Below, in pieces: positions 13,701 to 24,505 of a DNA stretch of 46,909 bases. The DNA comes from Penium margaritaceum (lineage: Eukaryota > Streptophyta > Zygnematophyceae > Desmidiales > Peniaceae). The DNA lies in contig SZWC01008629.1 of NCBI GenBank assembly GCA_023375785.1, positions 20,880 through 67,788 on the forward strand. The letters are read 5' to 3'. The position numbers and the translations under genes were made by a program. The notes under the pieces are model-generated. The model ran no database searches, was not told the DNA's origin, and saw only the letters and a program-made list of their open reading frames with translations. Numbering within the stretch: the first letter of the stretch is position 1; each line of letters opens with the position of its first letter.

Positions 13701-14980
13701 GTCAGAGAAACCAAAGCCGGGTCAGAGAAACCAAAGCCGGGTCAGAGAAACCAAAGCCGGGTCAGAGAAACCAAAGCCGGGTCAGAGAAACCAAAGCCGG
13801 GTCAGAGAAACCAAAGCCGGGTCAGAGAAACCAAAGCCGGGTCAGAGAAACCAAAGCCGGGTCAGAGAAACCAAAGCCGGGTCAGAGAAACCAAAGCCGG
13901 GTCAGAGAAACCAAAGCCGGGTCAGAGAAACCAAAGCCGGGTCAGAGAAACCAAAGCCGGGTCAGAGAAACCAAAGCCGGGTCAGAGAAACCAAAGCCGG
14001 GTCAGAGAAACCAAAGCCGGGTCAGAGAAACCAAAGCCGGGTCAGAGAAACCAAAGCCGGGTCAGAGAAACCAAAGCCGGGTCAGAGAAACCAAAGCCGG
14101 GTCAGAGAAACCAAAGCCGGGTCAGAGAAACCAAAGCCGGGTCAGAGAAACCAAAGCCGGGTCAGAGAAACCAAAGCCGGGTCAGAGAAACCAAAGCCGG
14201 GTCAGAGAAACCAAAGCCGGGTCAGAGAAACCAAAGCCGGGTCAGAGAAACCAAAGCCGGGTCAGAGAAACCAAAGCCGGGTCAGAGAAACCAAAGCCGG
14301 GTCAGAGAAACCAAAGCCGGGTCAGAGAAACCAAAGCCGGGTCAGAGAAACCAAAGCCGGGTCAGAGAAACCAAAGCCGGGTCAGAGAAACCAAAGCCGG
14401 GTCAGAGAAACCAAAGCCGGGTCAGAGAAACCAAAGCCGGGTCAGAGAAACCAAAGCCGGGTCAGAGAAACCAAAGCCGGGTCAGAGAAACCAAAGCCGG
14501 GTCAGAGAAACCAAAGCCGGGTCAGAGAAACCAAAGCCGGGTCAGAGAAACCAAAGCCGGGTCAGAGAAACCAAAGCCGGGTCAGAGAAACCAAAGCCGG
14601 GTCAGAGAAACCAAAGCCGGGTCAGAGAAACCAAAGCCGGGTCAGAGAAACCAAAGCCGGGTCAGAGAAACCAAAGCCGGGTCAGAGAAACCAAAGCCGG
14701 GTCAGAGAAACCAAAGCCGGGTCAGAGAAACCAAAGCCGGGTCAGAGAAACCAAAGCCGGGTCAGAGAAACCAAAGCCGGGTCAGAGAAACCAAAGCCGG
14801 GTCAGAGAAACCAAAGCCGGGTCAGAGAAACCAAAGCCGGGTCAGAGAAACCAAAGCCGGGTCAGAGAAACCAAAGCCGGGTCAGAGAAACCAAAGCCGG
14901 GTCAGAGAAACCAAAGCCGGGTCAGAGAAACCAAAGCCGGGTCAGAGAAACCAAAGCCGGGTCAGAGAAACCAAAGCCGG
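13701..14980. repeat. Homogeneous block: 64 identical 20-bp monomers
   Basis: The monomer variant GTCAGAGAAACCAAAGCCGG repeats 64 times with no substitution or indel, while the copies just before 13701 and after 14980 revert to the usual GTCACAG variant with scattered changes. Either a single variant was amplified very recently, or this part of the assembly was filled from a consensus. It starts about 500 bp right of the N gap. Confidence 0.95.
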
Positions 14981-15590
14981 GTCACAGAAACCAAAGCCGG
15001 ATCACAGAAACCAAAGCCGTATTACAAAAACCAAAGCCGGGTCACAGAAACCAAAGCTGGGTCACTGAAACCAAAGCCGGGTCACACGAAGCCGGGTCAG
15101 AGAAGCCAAAGCCAGGTCACACAAACAAAGGCCGGGTCAAAAAAACCAAAGTCGGGTCATAGAAACCAAAGTCGGGTCCCAGAAACCAAAGCCGGGTCAC
15201 ATAAATGAAAGCCGGGTCAAAGAAACCAAAGACGGTTCACACAAACCAAAGCCGGGTCACAGAAACGAAAGCCGGGTCACACAAACCAAAGCTGGGTCAT
15301 AGAAACTAAAGGCGGGTCACAGATACAAAAGCCGGGTCATAGAAATCAAAAGCGGGTCACTGAAACCAAAGCCGGGTCAAAGAAACCAAAGGTGGATAAA
15401 CCAAAGCCGGATCACAGAAACCAAATCTGGGCCACAGAAACGAAAGCCGGGTCAGAGAAATGAAAGCCAGGTCACAGAGACCAAAGCCGGGTCACAGAAA
15501 CCAAAGCCGGGTCACAGAAACCAAAGGTGGGTCACAGAAACCAAAGCCGGGTCACAGAAACGAAAGCCGGGTCACACAATTGTATGCCGG

Positions 15591-16157
15591 GCATACTTGC
15601 GCCCTACTTGCAACCTACTTGCGCCCTAGTTGCACCCTAGTTGCACCCTAGTTGCGCCCTAGTTGCGCCCTAGTTTCACCCTAGTTGCGCCCGAGTTGCG
15701 CCCTAGTTGCGCCCTTGTTGCGCCCTAGTTGCGCCGTAGTTGCGCCCTGGTTGCACCCTAGTTTGGCCTAGTCACGCCCCAGTTGCGCCCTAGTTGCACC
15801 CTAGTTGCATCCTATTTGTGCCCTCATTGTACCCTACTTGCGCCCTACTGGCACCCTACTTGCGCCCTAGTTGTGCCTTAGTTGGGCACTAGCTACCCCC
15901 TAGTTGTGCCCTAGTTGCGCCCTCGTTGCATCCTACTTGTGCCCTCCTTGCGTGCTAGTTGCACCTTAGTTGTGCCATAGTTGTGCCCAACTTGTACACT
16001 AGTTGCACCCTAGTTGCGCCCTAGTTGTGCCCTAGTTGTGCCCTAGTTGCGCCCTAGTTGCGTCCTGGTTGCACCCCGGTTGCGCCCTAGTTGCACCCTA
16101 GTTGAGCCCTAGTTGCGCCCTGGTTGTGCCCGGTTGCCCCCTAGTTGCGCCCTAGTG
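15591..16157. repeat. 12-bp minisatellite (CCCTAGTTGCGC type)
   Basis: After a short junction (TATGCCGGGCATAC) the sequence becomes about 47 copies of a 12-bp unit, consensus CCCTAGTTGCGC, with variants using TTGCACC, TTGTGCC and CTACTTG. It is unrelated to the 20-bp unit. It stops abruptly at about 16157 where homology to the Copia element begins. It contains CCCTA but not the plant telomere unit CCCTAAA. Confidence 0.93.
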
Positions 16158-16493
16158 CACTACCTCGTTGCCAGGAGCAACAAGAGGTGTTGCTTTTGCA
16201 TATGGCAACCGGTAATTTCCTGGAATGGCCCAAACTCTACCAAGATATCTTTGGGTATGAGAGCTTGCAATAATCACCTGCTCAAAGCCCAACACCAGGC
16301 CAAGAAGTGATTTTGGCACCAAGGCAAGAGGAGATACTTTTTCCTTTGGGTGTAGAAGCCAATGTTGACAATTTTCCATGTTTTCCACTCAGCGAGGAGG
16401 ACACTTGACTCCATTTCTTCGACTATTTTTTTTGGGAGTCACTCACGCAAGAGTGACATCCTTCAAATCACCAGCGCACCAATTGAGGGGAAG

Positions 16494-17643
16494 TGTTGAG
16501 TGGTTCGATTACTATGCTAGAGTCAAGCTCCGAATGGGTGAAGTTGGCACAGTGTTTGGAGCACCGTATGGAAAGTCACGGATTGTACAGTGAATTCTCG
16601 GTTTCACTACCTATAGGGAATAGTCACCAGTAGAGGCTGGATAAATCCCGGCGACCAGCCCTGAAGGATCCTAAAGGGCCTAGCATATAATGTCGTGGGC
16701 TAGCATGTACAAGAGGGTTGCACATGCATCTAGCCAGCTTCAGGTGGGAGGGGAGCTACTCGCTACGCAGTACTGCGGAGCTACCTTGGTTAGGGAACAT
16801 TGTTGTTGACTGGACAGACAACATGCACCCTGAATATCTGGCCTAGAAATCATGAGCATCCTCATGCTGGGAGCCAAGGCTAGTCTGTCTGCATGAGCCA
16901 ATCAAGGGAAACCTTCACGAGACACCTGATCGGTGGCCATGATGCTTCATCATAGCTCGATCGGCGGCTGTCAGAGAAAAGCCTACAGAGCAAACAACCT
17001 CCAGGGGAAGCTACACCTGAACATTTGACAAATCTTTTTCAAGGAGGAAGCTTCTCCCTGAACCAGTTGAGGTGCTAGGAACAAACTCAGCACTACGTAA
17101 GCTTCTCCTGAAGGAATTTTCTCCTTGTCAGGGCACAAGTGGAAGCAGACCTGAAGCACCTGAAGGAACCTTCTCCTTCAGGTGGTCAACTTGCCACGAC
17201 TACAAGTATAAAAGGGGAATCTCCTCTCAGTTCAGATCCATCTCAGCATGCTGCCTGGAATGTGCTCTGCTCAAGACTCTGACTCTCGAGATTTTGACCA
17301 AGACTCTGCTGGAGATCCCTCCAAGGACCCTGTAAGCCCGACAAGGCCTGCCAGCCTGGGCGGAGGCTGCCTTGGAGGCCTGTCAACCTGGAGACTATGC
17401 CAAGATCCTTGCCACGAAGTCCTGTAGGACCTAGCAAGGCATTCCCCCTCAGGGGGCCAAGAGCTCTGCTAGCCTAGAGTGCTTTCCTTTTTCCATGCAC
17501 CATACGTGTCATTTGTATCAATCAAGATTTGAGTCCACAGTTCCCAACCCTCGCCTTGCTATTGTACAAGCTGCATTGCTGATCACCCAAAGATCCTAGT
17601 AGTAAGGGTCCTAGCCCTTCTTGTGTGTCTAAGATAATCAACA
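16494..17643 (+). repeat. Copia LTR (3' LTR of truncated element)
   Basis: It begins TGTTGAGTGG directly after the polypurine tract and ends ...AATCAACA, so the TG...CA ends are intact. At 1150 bp it is one base longer than the LTRs at 31903 and 40156. It contains a 30-bp palindrome (17156-17185) and a TATA box (17207-17214). Confidence 0.87.
17207..17214 (+). promoter_or_regulatory. LTR TATA box
   Basis: TATAAAAG followed by GGGAATCTCCTCTCAGTTCAG is present in the same place in all three LTRs of this family, so this is the likely core of the LTR promoter. Transcription would run rightward. Confidence 0.7.
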
Positions 17644-18059
17644 ATATGTCAGGGAATATAAGGGCTCCTCCTACACCACATTGTCTGAATACATGCCACC
17701 TTATCTCCATCACAAGAAAAGGGGATGGAAATTCCACCGTAGTTTTTGGAAAGAGTTCATTTATTGATATGTGATTGAGAATCAACCATCAGGGGTCGTC
17801 CTTTGTATGACCGAAGATCACTCCAAGCACACCAATCAGATATCGGAGAAAGCTCTTTTGAATTTGTGTGAGCCACGGGGCACTGATCGGACGGTTAAGT
17901 TTTTGATTAATGAGCTTGCATGTAACCTCAGGATCTTTGTACTAGTGAATACAGTTTTTATTTCAAGGGAAATTCTTATTGCACATGGTGGGGAGGATGC
18001 TAATGTCTTGCACAACACCGCAAACAAGATATGGTACATACCACATCCATAGAGCAGCG
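17644..18059. other. Unassigned AT-rich stretch with one 93-residue ORF
   Basis: Nothing is recognised here. A + strand frame is open from an ATG at 17771 to 18052 (93 residues, fairly natural composition, Leu/Ile-rich middle, ending KIWYIPHP). It has no motif I know, no homologous second copy in the window and no visible splice context. It may be old transposon coding DNA. Confidence 0.3.
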
Positions 18060-18339
18060 AGAGCAGGGTTAACGAACGAGCTCCTGTGGCCAAGACCACT
18101 ACACTCAAGCGTCCACCGGCTCCACGTAGTAGAGGTCAGAAAGAGCCACCGGGTCCTGGAGCCATGGAGGTGGCGGGCGCTGCTATAAGTTGTGCTGGAG
18201 CCCCACATGTGGCCGGCCGTGAGCGATGCACGCGCGGCGGATGACAGCACATTGCCGGCGAACTACCGCGAGGGAGAGGCGCTGGGCGAGCAAGGCCACT
18301 GACCGACTCGTCCAGGTCATTAGGTTTTCTGGAGACGCC

Positions 18340-19125
18340 CCTTGATGCCCCTTCCGCAAGCACAGCTACGAGAGGCGGCGCACAAAGTCCTATGCTGGCA
18401 GACCCAGGCCGCCAAGAGTCTCCCAGGCAAGCGGACAGAGGACGCATCCCGGCCGATGAACTAGCGCCGGGTGGTACTTCGTCCGCTTGGTCTCCTCTCC
18501 ATGTCAGAGAGCTCGGCCCTCCGAAGTGGCAGTCACCCCCTGAGCATCGACCGTCGTGACGTTGATGACACACATGGCGCCATCCTCCCGGTCCTCAGGG
18601 ATGAGGTCGGGCTTGAGGGTGACGACGGCCATTGGGAGGAGGCCGACCGGCTTCACACGTGTCAGAAGGGTGTGCTCACGGCACATGCAGGCCAACTCGT
18701 CTAGGATGGTGTGGTAGACCTCCGTGATGAAACGAGACCCACGCTTACGAGTCAGTGGGGCAGGAGTAAGGTCGCTGACCCAGCAGTGCTCAAGGTAGCC
18801 AAGGGGGAGACCAAGCCAGAGCTGCGCGTGTAGGCAAAAGTCCGCTGAGGACAGGTGGACGCGGTCGCGGGGGCCAGTCGGGGAGGACTGAAGCCAGAGA
18901 GCTGCGCTATGAGAGCCGACAGCCCAACACCGGTGGACGAGCTGGCGCCGGCACTCCGAGTTGTGGTGAGGGTGCCCCTGCTATTGCGGGGGATAAGTGC
19001 AGTGACGAACCGTCGCGTCACTGACGTCGTAAATCCAAGATGCGTGCAGGTCGTGGAAGAGGTCGGAGGTGAGCTGCTCGTACATTTCATAGGGGTCTTC
19101 CACCTGTAGCTCTGACAAGGTGGGC
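18340..19125 (-). pseudogene. Retroelement remnant: RT-downstream region with nuclease-like motif
   Basis: One - strand frame reads in order: a segment around VEDPYEMYEQLTSDLFHDL; the pattern HLSSADFCLHAQLWLGLPLG; RGSRFITEVYHTILDEL; KPDLIPED about ten residues before CVINVT; TKRTKYH; and CPLAWETLGGLG. The arrangement KPDL...vDVT...K..KY resembles the PD-(D/E)XK (restriction-like) endonuclease and flanking region at the C-terminus of some non-LTR and related retroelements, and the last block resembles the conserved end of the same proteins. The catalytic-type DVT is NVT here and several in-frame stops are present (for example after CTYPPQ). No reverse transcriptase core was found beside it. 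Family assignment is by eye and tentative. Confidence 0.42.
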
Positions 19126-19200
19126 AAGCGAGCCTACACCCCGGGCAGAAGGAGGGCAACTGCCGTGTCCCATAGAGGGCAGAATAGAGGAATTAGTCTT

Positions 19201-19715
19201 GATGCTCGGGTCTGGCTGGGTGATCCACACTAGACACTCAACCTCACTATCCCTCCACCGTTGAGAGCGGAGGGTTGTTGCTGCTCAGTTTCCCGCCTCA
19301 CGTTGTGCCCCCCTCTCTAACGGCCATGCTAGTCCACCTTCCGGTGAACTGTTGCTGCCGACTCAGAGCTTGGAGTGGACGAGTCATCGACGTGGCAGCA
19401 TGGGCCCCACCCGAATGGCATCCATCTCGAAATTATGTCCCCACTTGGGCTACAGGTTGGCGCTACCCAACCCGAAAGGTTTTTTTTTAGATTGTTTTTG
19501 GAAACTACATATCACACTAGCAGGTTTCCAAATGTCAAGTAAAATACTGGGAGTCAACATCTAAAGTTCATAGTTGAAACGTATTCGGGATGAAACTCGC
19601 TAGGCGCTCCCATAGACCAAAGAGGTGACAGAGCTCCTGGCTAAAGCGCATCGGACAAACAAGGAATTCCACTAAGTTGATGGCATATTTCTTTCCTCAG
19701 TTCATGTTTGATTGC
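19201..19715. other. No recognisable feature
   Basis: Mixed-composition DNA between two retroelement remnants. Small ORFs of 70 residues or so overlap in several frames and look random. Confidence 0.5.
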
Positions 19716-19729
19716 AAGGACAAGATTGT

Positions 19730-20130
19730 GTAGAGCTCAAACCTAAGTGGTCGGGTAAATTATTTATCAAGGACATGAGGAAATTTATTGATGCAGAAAT
19801 TTGTTTCTATGTGAACATAGTTATCCATCCAATGTTCTACATCACCTATCTCAAATTCCTTTAGGATTAGAACAAAAATTCACCTCATATAGTTGTGCCT
19901 ATGATTGAAGTTGTGCTAGCATACATGACACATGTTACAGGGTTGAAGGTGTTCTTGGACACTACTGACAAGGAAAAATGACCGGTGGTCTCGTGAGTTG
20001 GTAGGGCCATGTCACTTTTAACAATAGCGGAGAGTCCTATGTCAACCTATATGATGCCAATCATTAGGTCAATGAGTTTTTTAGTCGGCATCATCCTACG
20101 TCTTGAAATGCAACCGAATTCCATGGCAAT
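19730..20130 (+). pseudogene. Ty3/gypsy integrase C-terminal tail remnant
   Basis: The + strand frame from 19730 reads VELKPKWSGKLFIKDMRKF and, at about 19823-19855, IHPMFYITYLK. These match the layout of the Ty3/gypsy integrase tail (KLKPRW.GPF.I ... IHPVFHVSLLK). After two stops and a shift, a second frame (about 20000-20100) reads GLVSW*GHVTFNNSGESYVNLYDANH*VNEFF, which resembles a chromodomain-type YLVKWKGH...W.P..N..... ending. At least five stops break it, and no upstream pol domains or LTRs were found, so this is a short old fragment. The integrase-tail call is moderately secure; the chromodomain reading is weaker. Confidence 0.48.
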
Positions 20131-20688
20131 ATGGGGGAGGCATTGTTTTGTCCTTCACACATGAAAATCCCTTAACACCATGTTTTGATGTTTTTGTGCT
20201 CACATTCATGGTCGATCGTGCATCGATTGCTAGATATGTGCGAGTTTTTGCTATAGGAATTGGGGAAAAATTCATCAATGTTTTGTTTTCCTAACCGTTT
20301 TCCATGTTCGGACATTGTCCATAAGTTTTGAAGAAAATGTTTGCAAACCATATCAACCTTTAAGTACTGGTGGGTCGCCTCTCAATAATGATGGGTTTTC
20401 ATTAAAAGAATCCCGATATTCTCTAACCCCTCCATTTCTTGATGGGGTTTCTTAAAGAAGGCTCCCATGACGTGGCGTCGTAGGCATTGCTGAACCTAAG
20501 TGCCCAAGATCCTTTGTATGCCTCATAATTATTTTTGCTATTATATGTGTGCTTGAAAAATGTAACAATCTCTATCAAAGCACACTTGTTATTAATCAGA
20601 GAAGAAAATGGGGGCCTGTTTTTCAAATACGCCTTTCTCTCCACGCATTACATGTATGAACCACCTTTGTTCCGAAGAACAATAAGCC
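20131..20688. other. No recognisable feature
   Basis: AT-rich sequence left of MULE-1. I see no open frame with convincing composition, no repeats and no RNA gene. Confidence 0.5.
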
Positions 20689-20866
20689 CCATCGGCCCCT
20701 CCGTTGGAACAAAAAGACTCATCCGCCCCTCCGTCAGAACGATAAGCCCGATCCGCTCCTCGTCGGAGCGATAAGCCCGATCCGCCCCTCCTCCAGCACG
20801 ATAAGCCTCATTTGCCCCTACCCCTGGACAATAAGCGCCATACATCCCTCAGAAATTTGGAACGCG
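20689..20866. repeat. Six ~30-bp tandem units at the MULE-1 left end
   Basis: Units begin A(A/G)C(A/G)ATAAGCC and continue CATCGGCCCCTCCG or a close variant; six copies, the last two diverging (CATTTGCCCCTACCC, CATACATCCCTC). Inverted relatives occur at the right end. Tandem subterminal motifs of this kind are often transposase binding sites; that role is an inference here. Confidence 0.8.
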
Positions 20867-21775
20867 TAATGTGACGGTATATCGTTCATAATCCGACGAA
20901 TAAGGGTGACCTGGTATTATTATTTCACTGTTTACATAATCTGCTCTTTATTTCGTACAAGCACGCGTAATGCATGTACTCGAGTCTTACGTTTCACTAT
21001 GACAGCGACAACGGTAATATTTTGGTACTTAAAAATGTATGGTTGAGCTTACTTCGTGTGCTCCTTCACTTGGGGAATGCTTTCATTGTTCACATATTTG
21101 AATTATATCGGGTTTCCATCATTCCACAGACCGCGTCTGCATGGCCGTCTTATCAGCGTATGCAGTATCCTTGTCACATCGAAAAACCCCCTACGCCAAC
21201 CTTGGCCGTGAGCTGGCAAGGTTCATGCACTGGCATCCAAACGTGTTGTCGAGCTCAAGAGATGTCTGGCCAGCTCAGCAAATGGTTAGCGGCCCAATTA
21301 CAGTGCACTGCTAAACGGTACGACAGGTGTCCGTGTTGCAACTTCTCCGGCACACCATGAAGAGCTGCCGCGCACATGTCCCTGTGACATCCTTTCAACC
21401 GCCATATGACATGGGCATGCTGGAGTGTACCCAAAAGCATGGTGAAATAGTCGTTGCCACTGGACGACTCAGACATGCACCACAGTAGCAGAGTGTGTAC
21501 GATGAAACGTATCGGTGGAAAGTGCCCTCATCCTACGTGTCCACCTATCCTCGGATGGTCCGCCAGTTGCACCCCATGTTTCGGCAGGGTCCCACTTCAA
21601 TTTGATCTAGTGTCATTCAATCTCACACGGTCGTCGTTGACGCCGTCTCCGCTCCCTCGAACTATGTTGCTTCTGTAGCTGCCTCCTTTGTGACTCCGAG
21701 ATGGTGGACGACCAAGTCGTAGGGGACACTGGTAAGCCTGACTAGGAGGGTACATCGGATAAATAACAAGATATT

Positions 21776-24505
21776 TTGTGGTCAAAATACCCTCTATTTT
21801 GGATGGCTTCCCAAAACCACGCGTGGCATGTTGCCACACAACCAAGTCCTGACAAGAACGCTCCTCGGCCCGCTCAGGTTACTACACTGCGGTGGTACCC
21901 TGATAACCCACCGCCGGACGACCCATCAAGAACGTTTGACGATGTCATGTTTTGGTTGACTTGGGATAAGGCAGATGACTGGTGGGCCCGGCAGTTGGAC
22001 AAGGCTGACGGCCTCCCACAGAGCCAACTCCCAAATGAACCACCCCGTGCTCCCGGATCCCCCGATGTCCGGGAAGCCAGACCCTTTAGGTTAAGCATGG
22101 GGCGCCGTCACATCCTGTCCATCCCACATGGCCACCTTGGTAATGCTCACTTTGTGTCCATGACATTTCCTATGTCTGCTTTCCTTAGGACAAAGCAGAC
22201 CGTATCAATGGAAGGACAGCTTTGTAATCCAGTTGTTACAAGTACACATTTCTAAACCCGATTTTTTTCCTGTCATGTTTTTCTAAATTGCCATGGACAG
22301 GTGATTCACATGATGAACCATGGCACAACCCAAAGAAGCAAGAGGGGATGCCCAAGGAGCCGAAGGAGGGCATGTTCTTCGATAACATGGATACCGCTCA
22401 GGCGTTCATGGAGGACTATGCGGTTGACAACCGCTTCGGTCTGAAGTAGGTGCGTAGTGAGCCTGCCAGATTCCACGTCACGTGCTCCGAGGCGAAGAAG
22501 AAGGGTTGCACCTGGCTCCTCCGAGCTCGTGTTGCAAGTAGGTTTGGCCACGTCACTGTGTCCCACTATGCCGACGGACAAAAGTGTGTCCCTACGATTG
22601 GCTGCGGTAATCCGGTGCGTCAGAAGGGGTGGGTGGCCCACAAAATATCAGAGGCCTTGCAGCGCGATCCCACGGCTTCAACAGCGACACTGCAGGAGGT
22701 ACTCCACAAAAGGACCGGCGTCAACATTTCCAACAACACCCTCTCTCGCGCAAAGACACGGGCTCAGGAAAACCTCAAGGGCAAGAAGACCGACACGTGG
22801 AGCCTCTTTTTGTCCTACGTCGATGAGGTATGTACACAATTGCAGTTGTTTGCCGTTGCAGTCTGGTTGTGCTGCACATTTCACATACATTCACATGCGT
22901 ATGTCCACGTGCTACGTGCAGCTAAGACGCGCGGACCCACGTACACACACGGTCGTGCACAAGGATAAGAACGGTGCCTTCCTGTGGGCATTCTTTGATC
23001 CAGGTGCTGCCAGGATTGGCTTCCAACACAATCGTCCGATCTTGACGATGGATGCCACATTTCTCAAAAACGGACACAAGTAGGTTCTCCTGCTTGCCTA
23101 TTTTTTTCTGCCAATGACCACACTATTCCCATAGCGTGGGCACTGGCGCCGACTAAGGATGAGAAGGACTGGACCTTTTTTTGCGCATGGTTAGCCCTCG
23201 CGTATCCTACAACTGCTCAGTCTGGCACATGCATCATCACAGACAGAGAGAAAGGATTCGAGAAAGCGCTGCAAAACCATCTCACTAGTGCTACCCACAC
23301 GTACTGCGCATGGCACTTATACGAGAACGTCCGCACTTCATACGGGAAAAAGGCTGCACACTAGGAATGGAAGTGTGCGCATGCGTTGAATATCGAGTCA
23401 TGAGAGAAGGCAACCACCCACCTGCGACAAGTGAGTGCCTTTGCATATGCATACCTGTTTGGAAGGCAAGGGGAGGATGGGAGTGTGGTGGGAGGGTTAC
23501 CTCTGGAGAAGTGGACACGCCTCCACTATCCTCTGTGCAGAGGGGGTCACACCACGTCCAACGCAGTGGAAATCTGGAACGCGCACATCGCACCTCAACG
23601 CAAGCTGTATCCGTACTACTGTTTTTTCATCATCTACCCCTTTGTGTAGTGCATTTTCAGTGCTCCCCGTGCCCAAGCTGAAGGTGTGCAGACTGCCTTG
23701 ACCTCTACCCAAGCAGAACGACTACTCCAATGTCTTGCACTAGTACGAGAGTACACCGTGATGGAGGAGGGCCCCAACACGGCAACAGTGGAGGACCCCA
23801 CTAACCATCCACGGCATGTTGACATCCAAGAGAGGACCTGTAGCTGTGGTTGGTGGAAGGAATTTGGACGGCCATGTCAGCATGCATGCGCATTTTTGCT
23901 CATGAAGTGCATCCATGCAGAAAACCTAGCAGACCCTGGACTCACCCGCATGGCGTTCCGTCGGGCATACAACAACCCCCTCCTGTCTCCAATGGTGAAA
24001 AGCATTTGGCGCGTGGAACCCCTCCAGCCGGGACCTAGGCATGGGAAGGGCCGCCCTCGCAGCGCACGGAAAGACCGGGATACTTTGCGCAAAAAAAATC
24101 ATTTGCCCAAAGTGTGGGCAAAAGGGACATACCAAGTCACGTTGCAAAAACCCGCTAGCTCCAAGCCCTGCTCAGGCTGTAGCAAGGGGGTTTGATGGAG
24201 GCCTAGAGGCTCCTCTAGGCAAGGCTGCAGCAGCCTTGTAGGTACGTGAAAATACCTCCATGAGTGTGGATGCTCCACTTACAGCATATGCCAGTGGTGA
24301 CATGGAGTATAATCCCGAGGCTCCACCTCGAGATGACGACGATGATGAGGATGATGGTGGTGAAAGTGATGAATCTGGTGCATACTCCTCTCCTCTTGGT
24401 GATGATGGTGAGAAAGTGATGCAGGATGAGCACACACAGCAGTTGGATCAGGAGATGAGAGAGTGGCAGGAGACGTACGAGGAAGAGCCAGAGGAGGCAG
24501 AGTGA
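21776..24505 (+). pseudogene. MULE transposase pseudogene (MULE-1)
   Basis: It would have catalysed cut-and-paste transposition of MULE-1 in the nucleus. Order of parts: an acidic, Trp-rich N-terminus (from 21776; donor site not resolved); an exon from 22301 with a MuDR-type N-terminal domain (MFFDNMDTAQAFMEDYAVDN ... CSEAKKKGCTWLL) and a helix-rich block (TASTATLQEVLHKRTGVNIS); a phase-0 intron at 22828-22921; the catalytic core with ILTMDATFLKNGHK, CIITDREKGFEKAL, THTYCAWHLYEN and TTSNAVEIWNAHI; a SWIM finger, CSCGWWKEFGRPCQHACA (about 23845); a CCHC knuckle, CPKCGQKGHTKSRC; and an acidic tail (24260-24505). Damage: stops at about 22447, 23081-23083, 23362-23364, 23401-23403, 23647-23649 and 24239; frameshifts in a T run (23101-23107) and an A run (24091-24098). 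The start codon is uncertain. Confidence 0.9.

Larger units (their letters stand above)
1..15590. repeat. 20-bp tandem satellite array (left end outside window)
   Basis: The whole stretch is a head-to-tail array of a 20-bp unit, consensus GAAACCAAAGCCGGGTCACA, roughly 780 copies including the gap. Most copies differ from their neighbours by one to three substitutions, and occasional 1-bp deletions or short units shift the register. The array is already in progress at base 1, so its left end is not seen; it ends at about 15590 where a 12-bp repeat takes over. Because 20 is not a multiple of 3 and the unit has no stop codon in any + frame, long apparent ORFs with a 20-residue repeating peptide occur by chance. 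No gene, promoter or RNA is visible inside. Confidence 0.97.
16156..17643 (+). mobile_element. Copia LTR retrotransposon, 3' fragment (3' tail + 3' LTR)
   Basis: This segment is homologous, on the opposite strand, to the 3' end of the complete Copia element at 31903-41304. It holds about 325 bp of the internal 3' region, then a polypurine tract (AATTGAGGGGAAG, 16481-16493), then one LTR (16494-17643). Everything 5' of it (gag, pol, 5' LTR) is missing; similarity starts at 16156, exactly where the minisatellite ends. The internal part keeps two short coding traces seen in the complete copy: one around VARSNKRCCFC, and a shifted one around QEEILF..EEDT.LHF.D..FWESL. With only one end present, no target duplication can be checked. 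It is more diverged from the two LTRs of the complete copy than those are from each other. Confidence 0.88.

Noticed and set aside
1..15590. CRISPR-like regular repeats
   Set aside because: The repeats are directly head-to-tail without unique spacers, and the context is eukaryotic.
15591..16157. Telomeric or interstitial telomere repeat (CCCTA present)
   Set aside because: The unit is 12 bp (CCCTAGTTGCGC), not CCCTAAA, and is clearly a minisatellite.
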